Positions 24,585-34,086 of a stretch of 64,000 nucleotides of DNA are shown one piece after another. The notes beneath the pieces are model-generated. The model worked only from the letters and a program-made list of their open reading frames with translations, was not told the DNA's origin and ran no database searches. The DNA is from Oscillospiraceae bacterium (lineage in GTDB: Bacteria > Bacillota > Clostridia > Oscillospirales > Ruminococcaceae), in NCBI GenBank assembly GCA_017828975.1, contig JAGAJN010000034.1:1-64000 (forward strand). Direction: 5' to 3'. Within the stretch, counting starts at the first letter, position 1. The number at the start of each line of letters is the position of its first letter. A program made the translations under genes and the position numbers.

Positions 24585-25394
24585 ATGTCAGTATACGTAC
24601 AAATAAAAAAAGGCGACCTTTCAAATCTCGGAAAGGTATTCAACATTACCATTGACAGACCTGCGGGGACTGTCCACCCAAAGCATGAGGATATTGTCTA
24701 TCCCATAAATTACGGCTATGTGGAAGGGCTTGTGGCTGGTGACGGAGAGTGTCAGGACGTGTATATGCTTGGCTGCAATGCGCCCGCAGAACACTGTCGG
24801 GGCGTTATTGTCGGGGTGCTTCTCAGGAGCGATGACAACGAGGACAAATGGTGTGCAGTCCCCGAGGAATATCTGGAAGGCGATACCATGGAAAAGCCTC
24901 TTTTGTACGAGCCTTATATGCTCAGGGAAACTCATTTTCAGGAGCAGTTCTATCACACGAAGGCTGTCTGCCTTTACGAAAAGACCTGCGGAACGGTCTG
25001 CTTCACCGAGGAAAACGGCGAGGTGAAATTCCTGCTTGTTCAGAATTCGGACAGCGGACATATCGGTTTCCCGAAAGGACATATCGAGCTGAATGAAACC
25101 GAGCGGGAAACTGCCATTCGTGAGGTTCTGGAGGAAACAGGGCTGAATGTTGAACCGTGGGAGGGCTTCCGCTTTGCCTACTCGTTTACGCTTCCAAACG
25201 GTATTCGAAAAAACTGCGTTTATTTCGTGGGACAGTACGGGGGAGATTTTCTGAAGATACAGGAGGAAGAGCTGGGCGCACACTGGATACTGAATTACGA
25301 GGACGCCATGAACAAGCTTAATTACCCCCAGGACAAGGCGGTCTTAGAGGCTGCCAACAACGAAATTCTGAAACGGAGGAAGGGCAATGACTAA
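24585..25394 (+). CDS. Inorganic-pyrophosphatase-like/Nudix fusion protein
   Basis: A 269-residue two-domain protein. Residues 1-115 resemble a short family I pyrophosphatase-like module (DRPAGTVHPKHEDIVYPINY, then GDGECQDVYMLG). The usual DxDxxD metal site reads D-x-E-x-x-D here, as in small clostridial relatives, so activity is uncertain. Residues 130-265 are a Nudix domain with the box GHIELNETERETAIREVLEE, of the Ap4A-hydrolase type (GHIGFPKGH precedes it). Together it may clean up dinucleoside polyphosphates or another phosphorylated metabolite; this is inference. ATG 24585 has GGGAGG nearby. It overlaps nth by 8 bp. Confidence 0.8.
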   Translation: MSVYVQIKKGDLSNLGKVFNITIDRPAGTVHPKHEDIVYPINYGYVEGLVAGDGECQDVYMLGCNAPAEHCRGVIVGVLLRSDDNEDKWCAVPEEYLEGDTMEKPLLYEPYMLRETHFQEQFYHTKAVCLYEKTCGTVCFTEENGEVKFLLVQNSDSGHIGFPKGHIELNETERETAIREVLEETGLNVEPWEGFRFAYSFTLPNGIRKNCVYFVGQYGGDFLKIQEEELGAHWILNYEDAMNKLNYPQDKAVLEAANNEILKRRKGND

Positions 25395-26034
25395 GAAGCA
25401 GCGTGCGCTGGCGGCTGTTTCGGGGCTGGAAAGCATCTATCCCGATGCGAAATGCTCGCTGGTTTACAGCAAGCCCTATGAGCTGATGATAGCGGGCAGA
25501 CTGTCCGCACAATGCACCGATGAGCGGGTGAACGTGGTCACAAAGGAGCTGTTTGCGAAGTACACGTCCATTGAGGCTTTTGCCAATGCAAATGTTGACG
25601 AGGTGGCGGAAATTGTCCGTCCCTGCGGGCTTTACAAGACAAAGGCGGAAAGCATTGTGGGAATGATGAAGGCACTTTCCGAGCGGTACGGCGGGGAAAT
25701 TCCCAAAACTATCGAGGAGCTTACCACACTTCCGGGCATCGGACGAAAGACTGCAAACCTTATTATGGGGGACGTTCATCACCTCCCCGCCATTGTTACA
25801 GATACGCATTTTATACGTATCTGCGGACGGCTTCGGCTGACCGACAAGACCGAACCGCCCAAGGTTGAGGAGGAGCTTCGCAAGCTTATCCCGCCCGAAA
25901 AGTCCTCCGATTTCTGCCATAGGATCGTTATTTTCGGACGTGACTATTGCCGTGCAAGAAACCCGAAATGCGACGAATGTCCGCTGAAAAAGTACCTTTC
26001 CGAAGAAAATAAGGAGTTTGCCTGCCGTTTATGA
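25387..26034 (+). CDS. nth: Endonuclease III (DNA glycosylase/AP lyase) lacking one cluster cysteine
   Basis: A 215-residue base-excision repair enzyme. LPGIGRKTANLIMG is the helix-hairpin-helix with the catalytic Lys121; Asp139 in VTDTHFIR is the second active-site residue. The [4Fe-4S] loop is normally C-x6-C-x2-C-x5-C. Here Cys188, 195 and 198 are present, but position 204 is Leu. A Cys at 213, three residues from the end, might substitute. It removes oxidised pyrimidines and nicks the strand. It lies in the 21359-32094 operon, overlapping both neighbours by a few bases. Confidence 0.93.
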   Translation: MTKKQRALAAVSGLESIYPDAKCSLVYSKPYELMIAGRLSAQCTDERVNVVTKELFAKYTSIEAFANANVDEVAEIVRPCGLYKTKAESIVGMMKALSERYGGEIPKTIEELTTLPGIGRKTANLIMGDVHHLPAIVTDTHFIRICGRLRLTDKTEPPKVEEELRKLIPPEKSSDFCHRIVIFGRDYCRARNPKCDECPLKKYLSEENKEFACRL

Positions 26035-27173
26035 GAGTTCTCTACCTGATACTACTGCTGGGCTGCTGGCTGTTTTACGTTCTCTATCAGGATACGCTGT
26101 CGCTGCTGACCCTTGTTGCGGTGATGATTTTTCCGCTTATTTCGCTGATAATGCTCCTGATAACGGCGTTTTCGGCAAAGCCCGGGGCAGTCTGCGAAAA
26201 CCGTTCGGGGGTCTGCGAAAAGGGCAGTATTATCCGTTTTCGGGTGTGGGTGAAAAATCCATCGTTTCTGCCTGCGCAGTCGGTCACGCTGAATTTTTCC
26301 GTGAAAAACAGCTTCGGCGGCGGTGAAAAGCGTCTGTCGGCTGTTATTGCGCTGCCTGCCTTCGGTTCGGGCGGTGCGTCGGCGGCGGTCAGATCGGCGC
26401 ATTGCGGGAACATTATTTTTACCCCCGAATATGCGGTTTTTCACGATTTGTTCAGACTTTTCAAGATAAAAAGACGGTTGGGAAAATCCGTCAGCATATG
26501 CGTTCTGCCGAAGCTTTCTCCCGCTAATGAATTTTTGGAAAATCAGGCGGAATGTCTTTCGGACAGCGCAGAGCTTTCCGTTTCCGTCAGCGGGGACGAT
26601 CCCTCGGAAATCTTCGATATTCGGGAATACCGTGACGGCGACCCGCAGAACCGAATTCTTCACAGGCTAAGCGCACGTTACGAAAACCTCCTTGTCCGTG
26701 AGCTTTCTCAGCCTGTGGACAAGCGTGTGTCCGTCTGTGCGGACTGCTTTTTTTCGGGAAATACGGACGAGCAGCTTGCCGAATGTGACCGTATGCTATG
26801 CGCACTTTGTTCGGCTTCGGCGGCATTTCTGGAGGACGGAACAAGCTTTGCGCTGCATTTTTCGGAGGGGAACAGCTGTCTTGTCACCGATGAGGATAGC
26901 TGGTTTTCCGCACTTTCCGAGCTTTATTCGGAGATAGGAAAGCCCCGTGCCGACAGCTTTGCCGAGCTTCTTTCGGAAATCCCCGCAGACTGTCCCCTGT
27001 GCGCTGTGACCGCTTCGGAGGACGGGGAACGCATCTCCCGTACAGCTGCCGCCCTCGGTGACAGGACTGGGGGCTGTTTCCTGATACTTGCCTCTCAGTC
27101 GGCGGCGGAGAGTGTTGAAATTCCCGAAAATACGGAGATCATTGTCATTTCGGAGGAAGTCCATGAAAAATAA
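26031..27173 (+). CDS. DUF58 domain protein
   Basis: A 380-residue protein with two N-terminal membrane helices (residues 1-45), a beta-sandwich-like middle part, and a DUF58 core at about 195-260, recognised by DIREYRDGDPQNRILHRLSA and RELSQP. DUF58 proteins belong to MoxR-type operons and have a von Willebrand A-like fold; they are thought to act with MoxR ATPases as chaperone-like assemblers. The gene overlaps nth (ATGA) and the transglutaminase. The matching MoxR gene of this genome could be the one at 40336-41280, 13 kb away. Confidence 0.85.
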   Translation: MRVLYLILLLGCWLFYVLYQDTLSLLTLVAVMIFPLISLIMLLITAFSAKPGAVCENRSGVCEKGSIIRFRVWVKNPSFLPAQSVTLNFSVKNSFGGGEKRLSAVIALPAFGSGGASAAVRSAHCGNIIFTPEYAVFHDLFRLFKIKRRLGKSVSICVLPKLSPANEFLENQAECLSDSAELSVSVSGDDPSEIFDIREYRDGDPQNRILHRLSARYENLLVRELSQPVDKRVSVCADCFFSGNTDEQLAECDRMLCALCSASAAFLEDGTSFALHFSEGNSCLVTDEDSWFSALSELYSEIGKPRADSFAELLSEIPADCPLCAVTASEDGERISRTAAALGDRTGGCFLILASQSAAESVEIPENTEIIVISEEVHEK

Positions 27174-29709
27174 ATTCAGGCGAGCGTCCGCAGCCTGCGG
27201 GATAACCGTTGAAACGGGGACGGAAATTTCATCGCCCCGAACCTCGGACAGGATTTTTCAGTCGACAATTCGGCTGCTGCCGGCATTTGCGGGGACGGTC
27301 GCTTCTATTGGCTGCTTTCTGACCGCTGTCGGTCTGAACAGGCTGTTTGGCACGGCTGCTCTGACTGCTGCTATGGTCTGCGGACTGTTCCTTGCCGTAT
27401 CTCTTGTAAAGGGGAAAGCGGGGCTGTTTGCGGGCTTGGGGGCTGCTGCGGCGACCATCATTTTCGGCGGATATTTCTGCATCGAGCGGTTTGATAAGCT
27501 GATTTACGGGTATATGTCGGCGGCAAACAGATATGTTTCCGTCGTCAATTACGATTATGCGAACAGGGCGTTTTACGAGATACCCGAAAATATCCCGCTA
27601 AAGGGCTGCGAGGAACTGTTTGTCGGTTTTTGCACGGCGATAATTGCCGCTGTTGTCTGCGCTTCGATGATACCGTCACCGAACCTGATACTGCTGTTTT
27701 TTGCCACCTTTGCCCCTGCGGAAATGGTGCTTTATTTCGGGCTGGTGCCGAATCGGCTTTGCTTTATACTGCTTATTTCCGTGTGGGCAGGTGCGGCGGC
27801 ATCCGAGCTGCCGGGATTTTCCTTCAGGCGGAAGTCGGAGGACGTTAAGGTGCGCAAGGCTTTACTTCAATGCACCTGTGCGGGCTGTTTCGCCATGCTT
27901 CTCAGCTTTTCGGCGGCAAGGCTTTGGCTGGATATGTCGGGATTTCAGCGTTCCGAAAAGACCGATGATTTGCGCACAAAATTTGCCGATTATGTCAATA
28001 ACACTACTCCCGAAATGTTTTTCGAGGACATTTCCGAGGCTCTGGGTCTGAAAAGCTCAAAGATAGGCGGAATCAACGAGGGAAAGCTGGGACGCTTTGA
28101 CACGGTGGAATACGCACATATCCCCGTGCTGGAGGTTTCCCTTGTAAAGCAGAAGGACACGGTTTATCTCAAAGGCTTCACGGGTACAAATTACACGGGA
28201 AACAGCTGGGAGCCATTTGACGCCGAACAGACGGAGAAATATAACAGCCTTTCTGCAGGCTTTTCCGAGGGCTATTTCCCTCAGATAACGGAAAATGCTT
28301 TCTATTCAACAATGATAAGCGACGGTATTTACGATTACACCGTGAAAAATCTCGGGGCAATGAAAAAGTACGCCTATCTGCCATACTCAAATCTCAAGCG
28401 GGACGCAAATGTTACGCCTATTCTGGACGGCTCCTATTCCTCGGGCGGAAAGCGGGAGTACAGCGGCTCGGCGGTGAATTCGGTTTATAGGAAAGCGCAT
28501 TTTCTATCGAAATTTTCCGGATATTTGCCCTGGGAGGGTGTTGTGGAATATCCGAAATTTATCTATACGGAAAGTGACGGCTCCCTTGTTTCCGTGAAAA
28601 ATCCGTGGTATGAGTACGAGCTTGCCTACCGTGAGTTTGTTCACGACACCTATCTTGACCTGCCCGATGATTTTAAGGCGGGGGAGATCGTTTTCGGGGA
28701 CACTTATGCAAATATGGAATTTTCTCCCGATAATATTTATTACAGACATATGGTGATAAACTATATTATCGGCTATCTGAACGATAATACCGAATACAGC
28801 CTGTCTGCGGGAAAAACGCCCGAGGGAGAGGATTTCGCTGAATATTTCCTGCTGACAAACAAAAAGGGCAGCTGCACCCACTATGCAACCGCCGCCGTAC
28901 TGCTTGCAAGATATAAAGGAATTCCCGCACGGTACTGCGAGGGCTTTATCATCAAGCCCGAGGACTATTCTCCCGCCGCAAGACTGGGCAGCCGTGACAG
29001 CGTTACCGTCCTTGACGACAGGGCTCACGCCTGGGCGGAGATATATGTGGACGGCTTCGGCTGGTACCCCATTGAAGCCACCAAGGGCTATAATCCGTCA
29101 TATGAGGACAGCACGGTTACGGAAACAACTCAGCCGCAGACGGAAACCACATCTGTACAAACGGAAACAGCAGTCACCAAGCCTGTTCAGCCCACCGTGA
29201 CCGAAAAGCCCAAGACTGAAACTTCACCCGCCGAGCCGCGTCCCATTATCGGCACGGAAAACGGAAGCGGCGGAAAGGCGCTTATCCCGCTGAAAACGCT
29301 GCTTTCGATTATTGGAATAGTTCTTGCCGTTCCCGCCGTGTTTTTCGGGAGATATTACCTTGTGAAAATGTTAAGAAAGCGGAGATTTGCCGTTCTCAGG
29401 GACGGTAAGGGTATTCGCTCGGCGGAGAGATATTTCCGAAAGCTTCTTAACGACTTAGGTATTCGGATCTCCGAAAAGCATATTTCCGAAAAGGAGGCCA
29501 AACGCCTTGACAGGGAATATTCTCAGCTTAACGGTGCGGCGGAGATAATAACTTCCGCAGTCCTGAAAGCAGACTATTCACGGGACGGTTTGACAGATAA
29601 GGAGCTTGCTTCGGCGGTTTCTGCGGCGGAGAACGCTGCTATGAGCATTTACAAGGAAAAGTCCGGCTTCGGACGATTTGTTTACAGATTTGTGAAATGC
29701 AGAATATAA
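27163..29709 (+). CDS. Transglutaminase-domain membrane protein (TgpA-like)
   Basis: An 848-residue membrane protein. The N-terminal third has about six hydrophobic helices, followed by an extracytoplasmic region. The transglutaminase core is at about residues 535-640, with Cys in GSCTHYATAAVLLARYKG, His in DRAHAWAEIY and Glu in WYPIEATKG (third position often Asp). A Thr-rich linker (TETTQPQTETTSVQTE) leads to a last membrane helix and a cytoplasmic helical tail. Such proteins are paired with DUF58 and MoxR. They probably act as peptidases or amide-cleaving enzymes outside the membrane, but the function is not proved. The start at 27163 overlaps the DUF58 stop. Confidence 0.88.
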   Translation: MKNKFRRASAACGITVETGTEISSPRTSDRIFQSTIRLLPAFAGTVASIGCFLTAVGLNRLFGTAALTAAMVCGLFLAVSLVKGKAGLFAGLGAAAATIIFGGYFCIERFDKLIYGYMSAANRYVSVVNYDYANRAFYEIPENIPLKGCEELFVGFCTAIIAAVVCASMIPSPNLILLFFATFAPAEMVLYFGLVPNRLCFILLISVWAGAAASELPGFSFRRKSEDVKVRKALLQCTCAGCFAMLLSFSAARLWLDMSGFQRSEKTDDLRTKFADYVNNTTPEMFFEDISEALGLKSSKIGGINEGKLGRFDTVEYAHIPVLEVSLVKQKDTVYLKGFTGTNYTGNSWEPFDAEQTEKYNSLSAGFSEGYFPQITENAFYSTMISDGIYDYTVKNLGAMKKYAYLPYSNLKRDANVTPILDGSYSSGGKREYSGSAVNSVYRKAHFLSKFSGYLPWEGVVEYPKFIYTESDGSLVSVKNPWYEYELAYREFVHDTYLDLPDDFKAGEIVFGDTYANMEFSPDNIYYRHMVINYIIGYLNDNTEYSLSAGKTPEGEDFAEYFLLTNKKGSCTHYATAAVLLARYKGIPARYCEGFIIKPEDYSPAARLGSRDSVTVLDDRAHAWAEIYVDGFGWYPIEATKGYNPSYEDSTVTETTQPQTETTSVQTETAVTKPVQPTVTEKPKTETSPAEPRPIIGTENGSGGKALIPLKTLLSIIGIVLAVPAVFFGRYYLVKMLRKRRFAVLRDGKGIRSAERYFRKLLNDLGIRISEKHISEKEAKRLDREYSQLNGAAEIITSAVLKADYSRDGLTDKELASAVSAAENAAMSIYKEKSGFGRFVYRFVKCRI

Positions 29710-29727
29710 ATGCTATGGGGGAGAAAT

Positions 29728-32094
29728 ATGGAAGAAAATCAAAAGCTTGCCGCCCTGAAAAGCTATTTCGGATATGACAGCTTCCGTGAGGGTCAGGAGC
29801 AGATAATCGACGCTATCCTGACAGGGCGGGACGTTATGGCGGTAATGCCCACGGGTGCGGGAAAATCCATCTGCTATCAGCTGCCTGCGCTTATGTCGGA
29901 GGGCGTTTCCATTGTTATCTCGCCGCTTATTTCCCTGATGAAGGACCAGGTCACGGCGCTTGTTCAGTCGGGGATAAGGGCGGCGTATCTCAACAGCTCC
30001 CTGACATTTGCGCAGATGAACAAGGCAGAGGGAAATATGCGGCAGGGTATGTACAAAATTATCTATGTTGCCCCCGAGCGTCTGGAAATGTCAAGCTTTT
30101 TGGAGGCTTGCTCGCATCTGAATATTACCCTTGTTACGGTGGACGAGGCGCACTGCGTTTCTCAGTGGGGACAGGATTTCCGTCCCGGCTATCTGAAAAT
30201 TGCGGATTTTATAGAAAGACTTCCGAAACGTCCCACAGTGGCGGCTTTTACGGCTACGGCTACGGATATTGTCAAGTGGGACGTTATCTCGGCGCTCAGG
30301 CTGAATGGACCGTTCTGCCTGACCACGGGCTTTGACAGGGAAAATCTCCGCTTTGAGGTACGTCATGCAGGACCGTCGAAGAAATATGACGAGCTTCGGG
30401 AGATAATTTCCCGTTATCCCGACAGCTGCGGAATTGTCTATTGCAGTTCCCGAAAAAATGTTGAAGAGGTCTGCGAGCGGCTGCAAAGGGACGGTTATTC
30501 TGCGGCACGGTATCATGCAGGTCTGACCGATTCGGAGCGAAGGCAGTCCCAGGAGGATTTTATTTACGACAGGATAAGGATAATCGTTGCCACAAATGCC
30601 TTCGGAATGGGAATTGACAAGCCCGATGTTTCCTACGTCGTCCATTACAATATGCCGAAGGACATAGAAAGCTATTATCAGGAAGCTGGACGTGCGGGTC
30701 GTGACGGCTCGCCTGCCGAATGTGTCATGCTTTTCACGGCGCAGGACATTATAACGGCGAAATATCTTATCGAAAATTCAAGGGACAGCAATCCCGAGCT
30801 TACCCCCGAGGAAGCGCAGACGGTTTACGAACGTGCCCTGAATCGGCTTAATGTAATGGCGGATTATGCAAGCACTTCTAAGTGTCTGCGGCGGTACATA
30901 CTGAACTATTTCGGTGAAACAGCCCCCGATAACTGCGGAAACTGCTCCAATTGTTCGGGAGATATGGAGATGACCGACCTGACAATTCCCGCACAGATGG
31001 TACTTTCCTGTATCTGCCGAACGGGACAGCGTTTCGGTGCGGCTGTGAACAAGGACGTGCTGAGAGGTTCTCGTTCCCAGAGGGTGACACAAAGGGAGTT
31101 TGACAAGCTTTCGGTTTTCGGGCTGATGAAAAATGTTCCCCGAGATACCGTAAACTATTACTTCTCCCTGCTGGAGGACAGCGGATTTATCTCCGTTTCG
31201 CCCGACGAGTACAAGATACTTTCGGTGACGCCAAAGGGCATGAGTTTTCTGAAAAATCGGGAAAAATTTGAGGTAATGATACCGAAGGACAAAATATCGG
31301 CGGGGAAAGAACACACAAGCACGCCCGCTGTTACGGCTCAGGAGTTTGCTGTGGACGAAAAGCTTATGCGGCTTCTGAAAGCCGAGCGGACGGAGATAGC
31401 AAGGGAGCTTCGTGTACCGCCCTATGTGGTTTTCTCCAATGCAACGCTTATCGGCATCTGCAAAATTCAGCCGAAAACCCTTGGTGAGATGCTGAGCGTT
31501 CCCGGCATTGGCGAGAAAAAGCTGGAGCAGTTCGGAAAACGGTTTTTGCAGGTTATAACCGACTACCTGAATGGAGCGTCAGAGCCGACCGAAAAGGTCA
31601 ATGTTATGTCGGACGGTGAAAAGCGTCAGCTTCTCAGAAAGCTTGAAAAGGCTGTCGGAGCGGAGAACGGTGCTGCGGACTGGGTCTGTTCAAAGGGGCT
31701 TAGTGAGCGTAGCCTGAGTACCGTCAAGGAGCTTCAATATGAGTTTGCAAAGCTGTTTTTTGCGAAAGAGAAGCTTTCCGTTTATGATGAAAAGCTGAGC
31801 ATATCCGAGTTTATTCTGCGTATTTCCGATGAATGTGATTCGGAGATCTCCATTACAAAGGCGGCTTCGGCGGTGTATGGGCTGTTTATCGGTCTTGGTA
31901 TTGTCAGACGGGAAAAGAACGAGGAAAACAAAACTGTGTATCTCCCCACCGATATTTCCGAGCAGAACGGAATAATCTTTGAGGAGGTCATATCTCAGAA
32001 CGGAACTCCGTACATCAGTCTGAGAATAAACAAAACCGCTCAGCAGCTTATCCTTTCAAATCTCGGAGATCTGGCAATTGACCCCGTAAAATGA
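29728..32094 (+). CDS. recQ: ATP-dependent DNA helicase RecQ
   Basis: A 788-residue superfamily 2 helicase. Visible are Walker A (MPTGAGKSICYQLPAL), the DEAH box with RecQ-specific motif 0 context (VDEAHCVSQWGQDFRP), motif VI (YYQEAGRAGRDG), a four-Cys zinc-binding segment (DNCGNCSNCSG), the winged-helix RQC domain, and a C-terminal HRDC domain (LREL-type, KTLGEMLSVPGIGEKKLEQF). A further C-terminal extension of about 190 residues follows, longer than in Escherichia coli RecQ. It unwinds forked DNA during repair. It closes the operon; the ATG at 29728 has GGGGGAG and is preferred over the ATG at 29710. Confidence 0.95.
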   Translation: MEENQKLAALKSYFGYDSFREGQEQIIDAILTGRDVMAVMPTGAGKSICYQLPALMSEGVSIVISPLISLMKDQVTALVQSGIRAAYLNSSLTFAQMNKAEGNMRQGMYKIIYVAPERLEMSSFLEACSHLNITLVTVDEAHCVSQWGQDFRPGYLKIADFIERLPKRPTVAAFTATATDIVKWDVISALRLNGPFCLTTGFDRENLRFEVRHAGPSKKYDELREIISRYPDSCGIVYCSSRKNVEEVCERLQRDGYSAARYHAGLTDSERRQSQEDFIYDRIRIIVATNAFGMGIDKPDVSYVVHYNMPKDIESYYQEAGRAGRDGSPAECVMLFTAQDIITAKYLIENSRDSNPELTPEEAQTVYERALNRLNVMADYASTSKCLRRYILNYFGETAPDNCGNCSNCSGDMEMTDLTIPAQMVLSCICRTGQRFGAAVNKDVLRGSRSQRVTQREFDKLSVFGLMKNVPRDTVNYYFSLLEDSGFISVSPDEYKILSVTPKGMSFLKNREKFEVMIPKDKISAGKEHTSTPAVTAQEFAVDEKLMRLLKAERTEIARELRVPPYVVFSNATLIGICKIQPKTLGEMLSVPGIGEKKLEQFGKRFLQVITDYLNGASEPTEKVNVMSDGEKRQLLRKLEKAVGAENGAADWVCSKGLSERSLSTVKELQYEFAKLFFAKEKLSVYDEKLSISEFILRISDECDSEISITKAASAVYGLFIGLGIVRREKNEENKTVYLPTDISEQNGIIFEEVISQNGTPYISLRINKTAQQLILSNLGDLAIDPVK

Positions 32095-32099
32095 AAAAT

Positions 32100-32130
32100 C
32101 CCCGTGCTTCGTAAAAATCGAAACACGGGG
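32100..32130. terminator. Terminator between convergent recQ and rex
   Basis: CCCCGTG pairs with CACGGGG, extended by TTCG/CGAA after one mismatch. T-rich sequence follows on the plus strand and an A-run precedes it, so it serves both genes. Confidence 0.85.
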
Positions 32131-32137
32131 TTAACTT

Positions 32138-32779
32138 TTATTTATCGGTCATACCCGAAACGCCGTAGGTAAGCGTCAGCAGACTGTCACCGAGATGGAC
32201 ATTTTCCACTACTATATTGCTGTAATCAAGCTTTAAGTCGTAGTGGCTGAAATTCCAGAAGCCCTTTATACCGAGGTTCACCAGCCTGTCCGCCAGTTCC
32301 TGCGCTGCGGATTTCGGTATGCAGAGAACGGCGATAGCGGGCTTTATCTCCGAGCAAAGCTCTTCCAGCTTATCCATGGGATTTACGGAAAGCCCCGAGA
32401 TTATCTCGCCCGATTTTTCGGGGTCGCTGTCGAAGATAGCCGCAAGATGGCAGCCTTTTTTCTCGAAATTCATATGCTGGGCAATGGCTTTTCCGAGATT
32501 TCCCGCACCGATAAGGACTGTTTCAAACCGCCTGTCAACGCCGAGAATTTTGCCGATCTCGCTGTGCAGCTCCGTAAGATTGTAGCCGTAGCCCTGCTGA
32601 CCGAAGCCGCCGAAGCAGTTTAAATCCTGCCGTATCTGTGATGCCGTCAGGGACATTTTCTCGGACAATTCCTGAGAGGAAATTCGTGTATACCCTTGCT
32701 TTATAAGCTCATCGGTAAAGCGGTAGTATCTCGGCAGCCGCTTTATTACCGATGATGAGATCTCACTTTTCTTGGACAT
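32138..32779 (-). CDS. rex: Redox-sensing transcriptional repressor Rex
   Basis: A 213-residue repressor. The N-terminal winged helix (residues 1-80) has VIKRLPRYYRF and SLTASQIRQDLNCFGGFGQQ, the DNA-recognition region typical of Rex. A Rossmann domain (VLIGAGNLGKAIAQHM) binds NADH, which releases DNA when the NADH/NAD+ ratio rises. The C-terminal helix is complete. It is 5 bp downstream of icd in a leftward operon with aconitase and isocitrate dehydrogenase. A Rex-like operator overlaps that operon's promoter, so Rex probably regulates itself. Confidence 0.95.
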   Translation of the reverse strand: MSKKSEISSSVIKRLPRYYRFTDELIKQGYTRISSQELSEKMSLTASQIRQDLNCFGGFGQQGYGYNLTELHSEIGKILGVDRRFETVLIGAGNLGKAIAQHMNFEKKGCHLAAIFDSDPEKSGEIISGLSVNPMDKLEELCSEIKPAIAVLCIPKSAAQELADRLVNLGIKGFWNFSHYDLKLDYSNIVVENVHLGDSLLTLTYGVSGMTDK

Positions 32780-32784
32780 TGCTT

Positions 32785-33999
32785 TTACATCATTGCGGCA
32801 AGACGCTTGTTGATCTCCAGCAGGAAGTCCTCGGTGTTGACCTTTTTCTTGTCCTCAAGGTGAGAAAGCACATAAAGGTCACCCGTCATAACGCCTTCCT
32901 CGATGGTCTGAACGGTAGCCTTTTCCAGCTTCTCTGCGAAGTCTGAGAGAGCCTTGTTTCCGTCCAGCTCGCCTCTCTTCTTAAGAGCGCCTGTCCATGC
33001 AAAGATGGTAGCAACGGAGTTTGTGGAGGTTTCCTCGCCCTTGAGGTGCTTGTAGTAGTGGCGGGTAACGGTGCCGTGAGCAGCCTCGTACTCGTAAACA
33101 CCGTCGGGAGATACCAGAACGGAGGTCATCATGCCAAGGCTTCCGAAAGCAGTCGCAACCATATCGGACATAACGTCGCCGTCGTAGTTCTTGCAAGCCC
33201 AGATGTAGCCGCCGTTAGAACGTACAACTCTTGCAACAGCGTCGTCGATAAGGGTGTAGAAATATTCAATGCCTGCCGCTTCAAACTTAGCCTTGTACTC
33301 GTTCTCGTATATCTCGGCAAAAATATCCTTGAAACGGTGGTCGTACTTTTTGGAAATGGTGTCCTTTGTAGCAAACCACAGGTCCTGCTTAGTGTCCAGA
33401 GCGAAGTTGAAGCATGCCTTTGCAAAGCTTGCGATGGACTTGTCAATGTTGTGCAGACCCTGAATGATACCGTCCGAGCCCTTGAAGGTGTGGATAAGCT
33501 CTCTTGTTTCGTTGCCGTCCTTGTCGGTGACAACAAGCTCAGCCTTTGCTCCGTCGGGAACTCTCATTTCGGTGTTCTTGTAAACATCTCCGTAAGCGTG
33601 ACGGGCAATGGTGATAGGCTTTGTCCAGGTGGGAAGCAGGGGAGTGATTCCCTTAACGATGATAGGTGCTCTGAAAACAGTACCGTCAAGGATAGCTCTG
33701 ATAGTGCCATTGGGGGACTTCCACATTTCCTTCAGGTCGTACTCGGTCATTCTCTGAGCGTTGGGGGTGATAGTTGCGCACTTAACAGCAACGCCGTACT
33801 TCTTGGTAGCTTCTGCGGAATCGATAGTTACCTGATCGTTGGTTTCGTTTCTGTGAACAAGACCCAGGTCGTAATACTCGCTGTTCAGGTCAACATAAGG
33901 ACAGATAAGTATATCCTTTATCATCTTCCAGATGATTCGTGTCATTTCATCTCCGTCCATTTCAACAAGGGGTGTGGACATTTTAATTTTCTCGGACAT
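32785..33999 (-). CDS. icd: NADP-dependent isocitrate dehydrogenase (type II)
   Basis: A 404-residue homodimeric enzyme similar to eukaryotic and some clostridial NADP-type IDHs. It has [17 protein letters not shown] at the N-terminus, [20 protein letters not shown], and [20 protein letters not shown] in the NADP-binding site. It oxidises isocitrate to 2-oxoglutarate with NADPH in the cytoplasm and supplies carbon for glutamate synthesis. GGAGGT precedes ATG 33999. Its linkage to aconitase and Rex indicates a redox-controlled oxidative TCA half-pathway. Citrate synthase is not in this window. Confidence 0.96.
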   Translation of the reverse strand: MSEKIKMSTPLVEMDGDEMTRIIWKMIKDILICPYVDLNSEYYDLGLVHRNETNDQVTIDSAEATKKYGVAVKCATITPNAQRMTEYDLKEMWKSPNGTIRAILDGTVFRAPIIVKGITPLLPTWTKPITIARHAYGDVYKNTEMRVPDGAKAELVVTDKDGNETRELIHTFKGSDGIIQGLHNIDKSIASFAKACFNFALDTKQDLWFATKDTISKKYDHRFKDIFAEIYENEYKAKFEAAGIEYFYTLIDDAVARVVRSNGGYIWACKNYDGDVMSDMVATAFGSLGMMTSVLVSPDGVYEYEAAHGTVTRHYYKHLKGEETSTNSVATIFAWTGALKKRGELDGNKALSDFAEKLEKATVQTIEEGVMTGDLYVLSHLEDKKKVNTEDFLLEINKRLAAMM

Positions 34000-34086
34000 T
34001 TTTATATACCTCCAAAAATTATATTGCTGAGTTCAGTTATGTGTTCAGCTCACAGTATTATCATACATATAAGTGTTGCTTACAGG

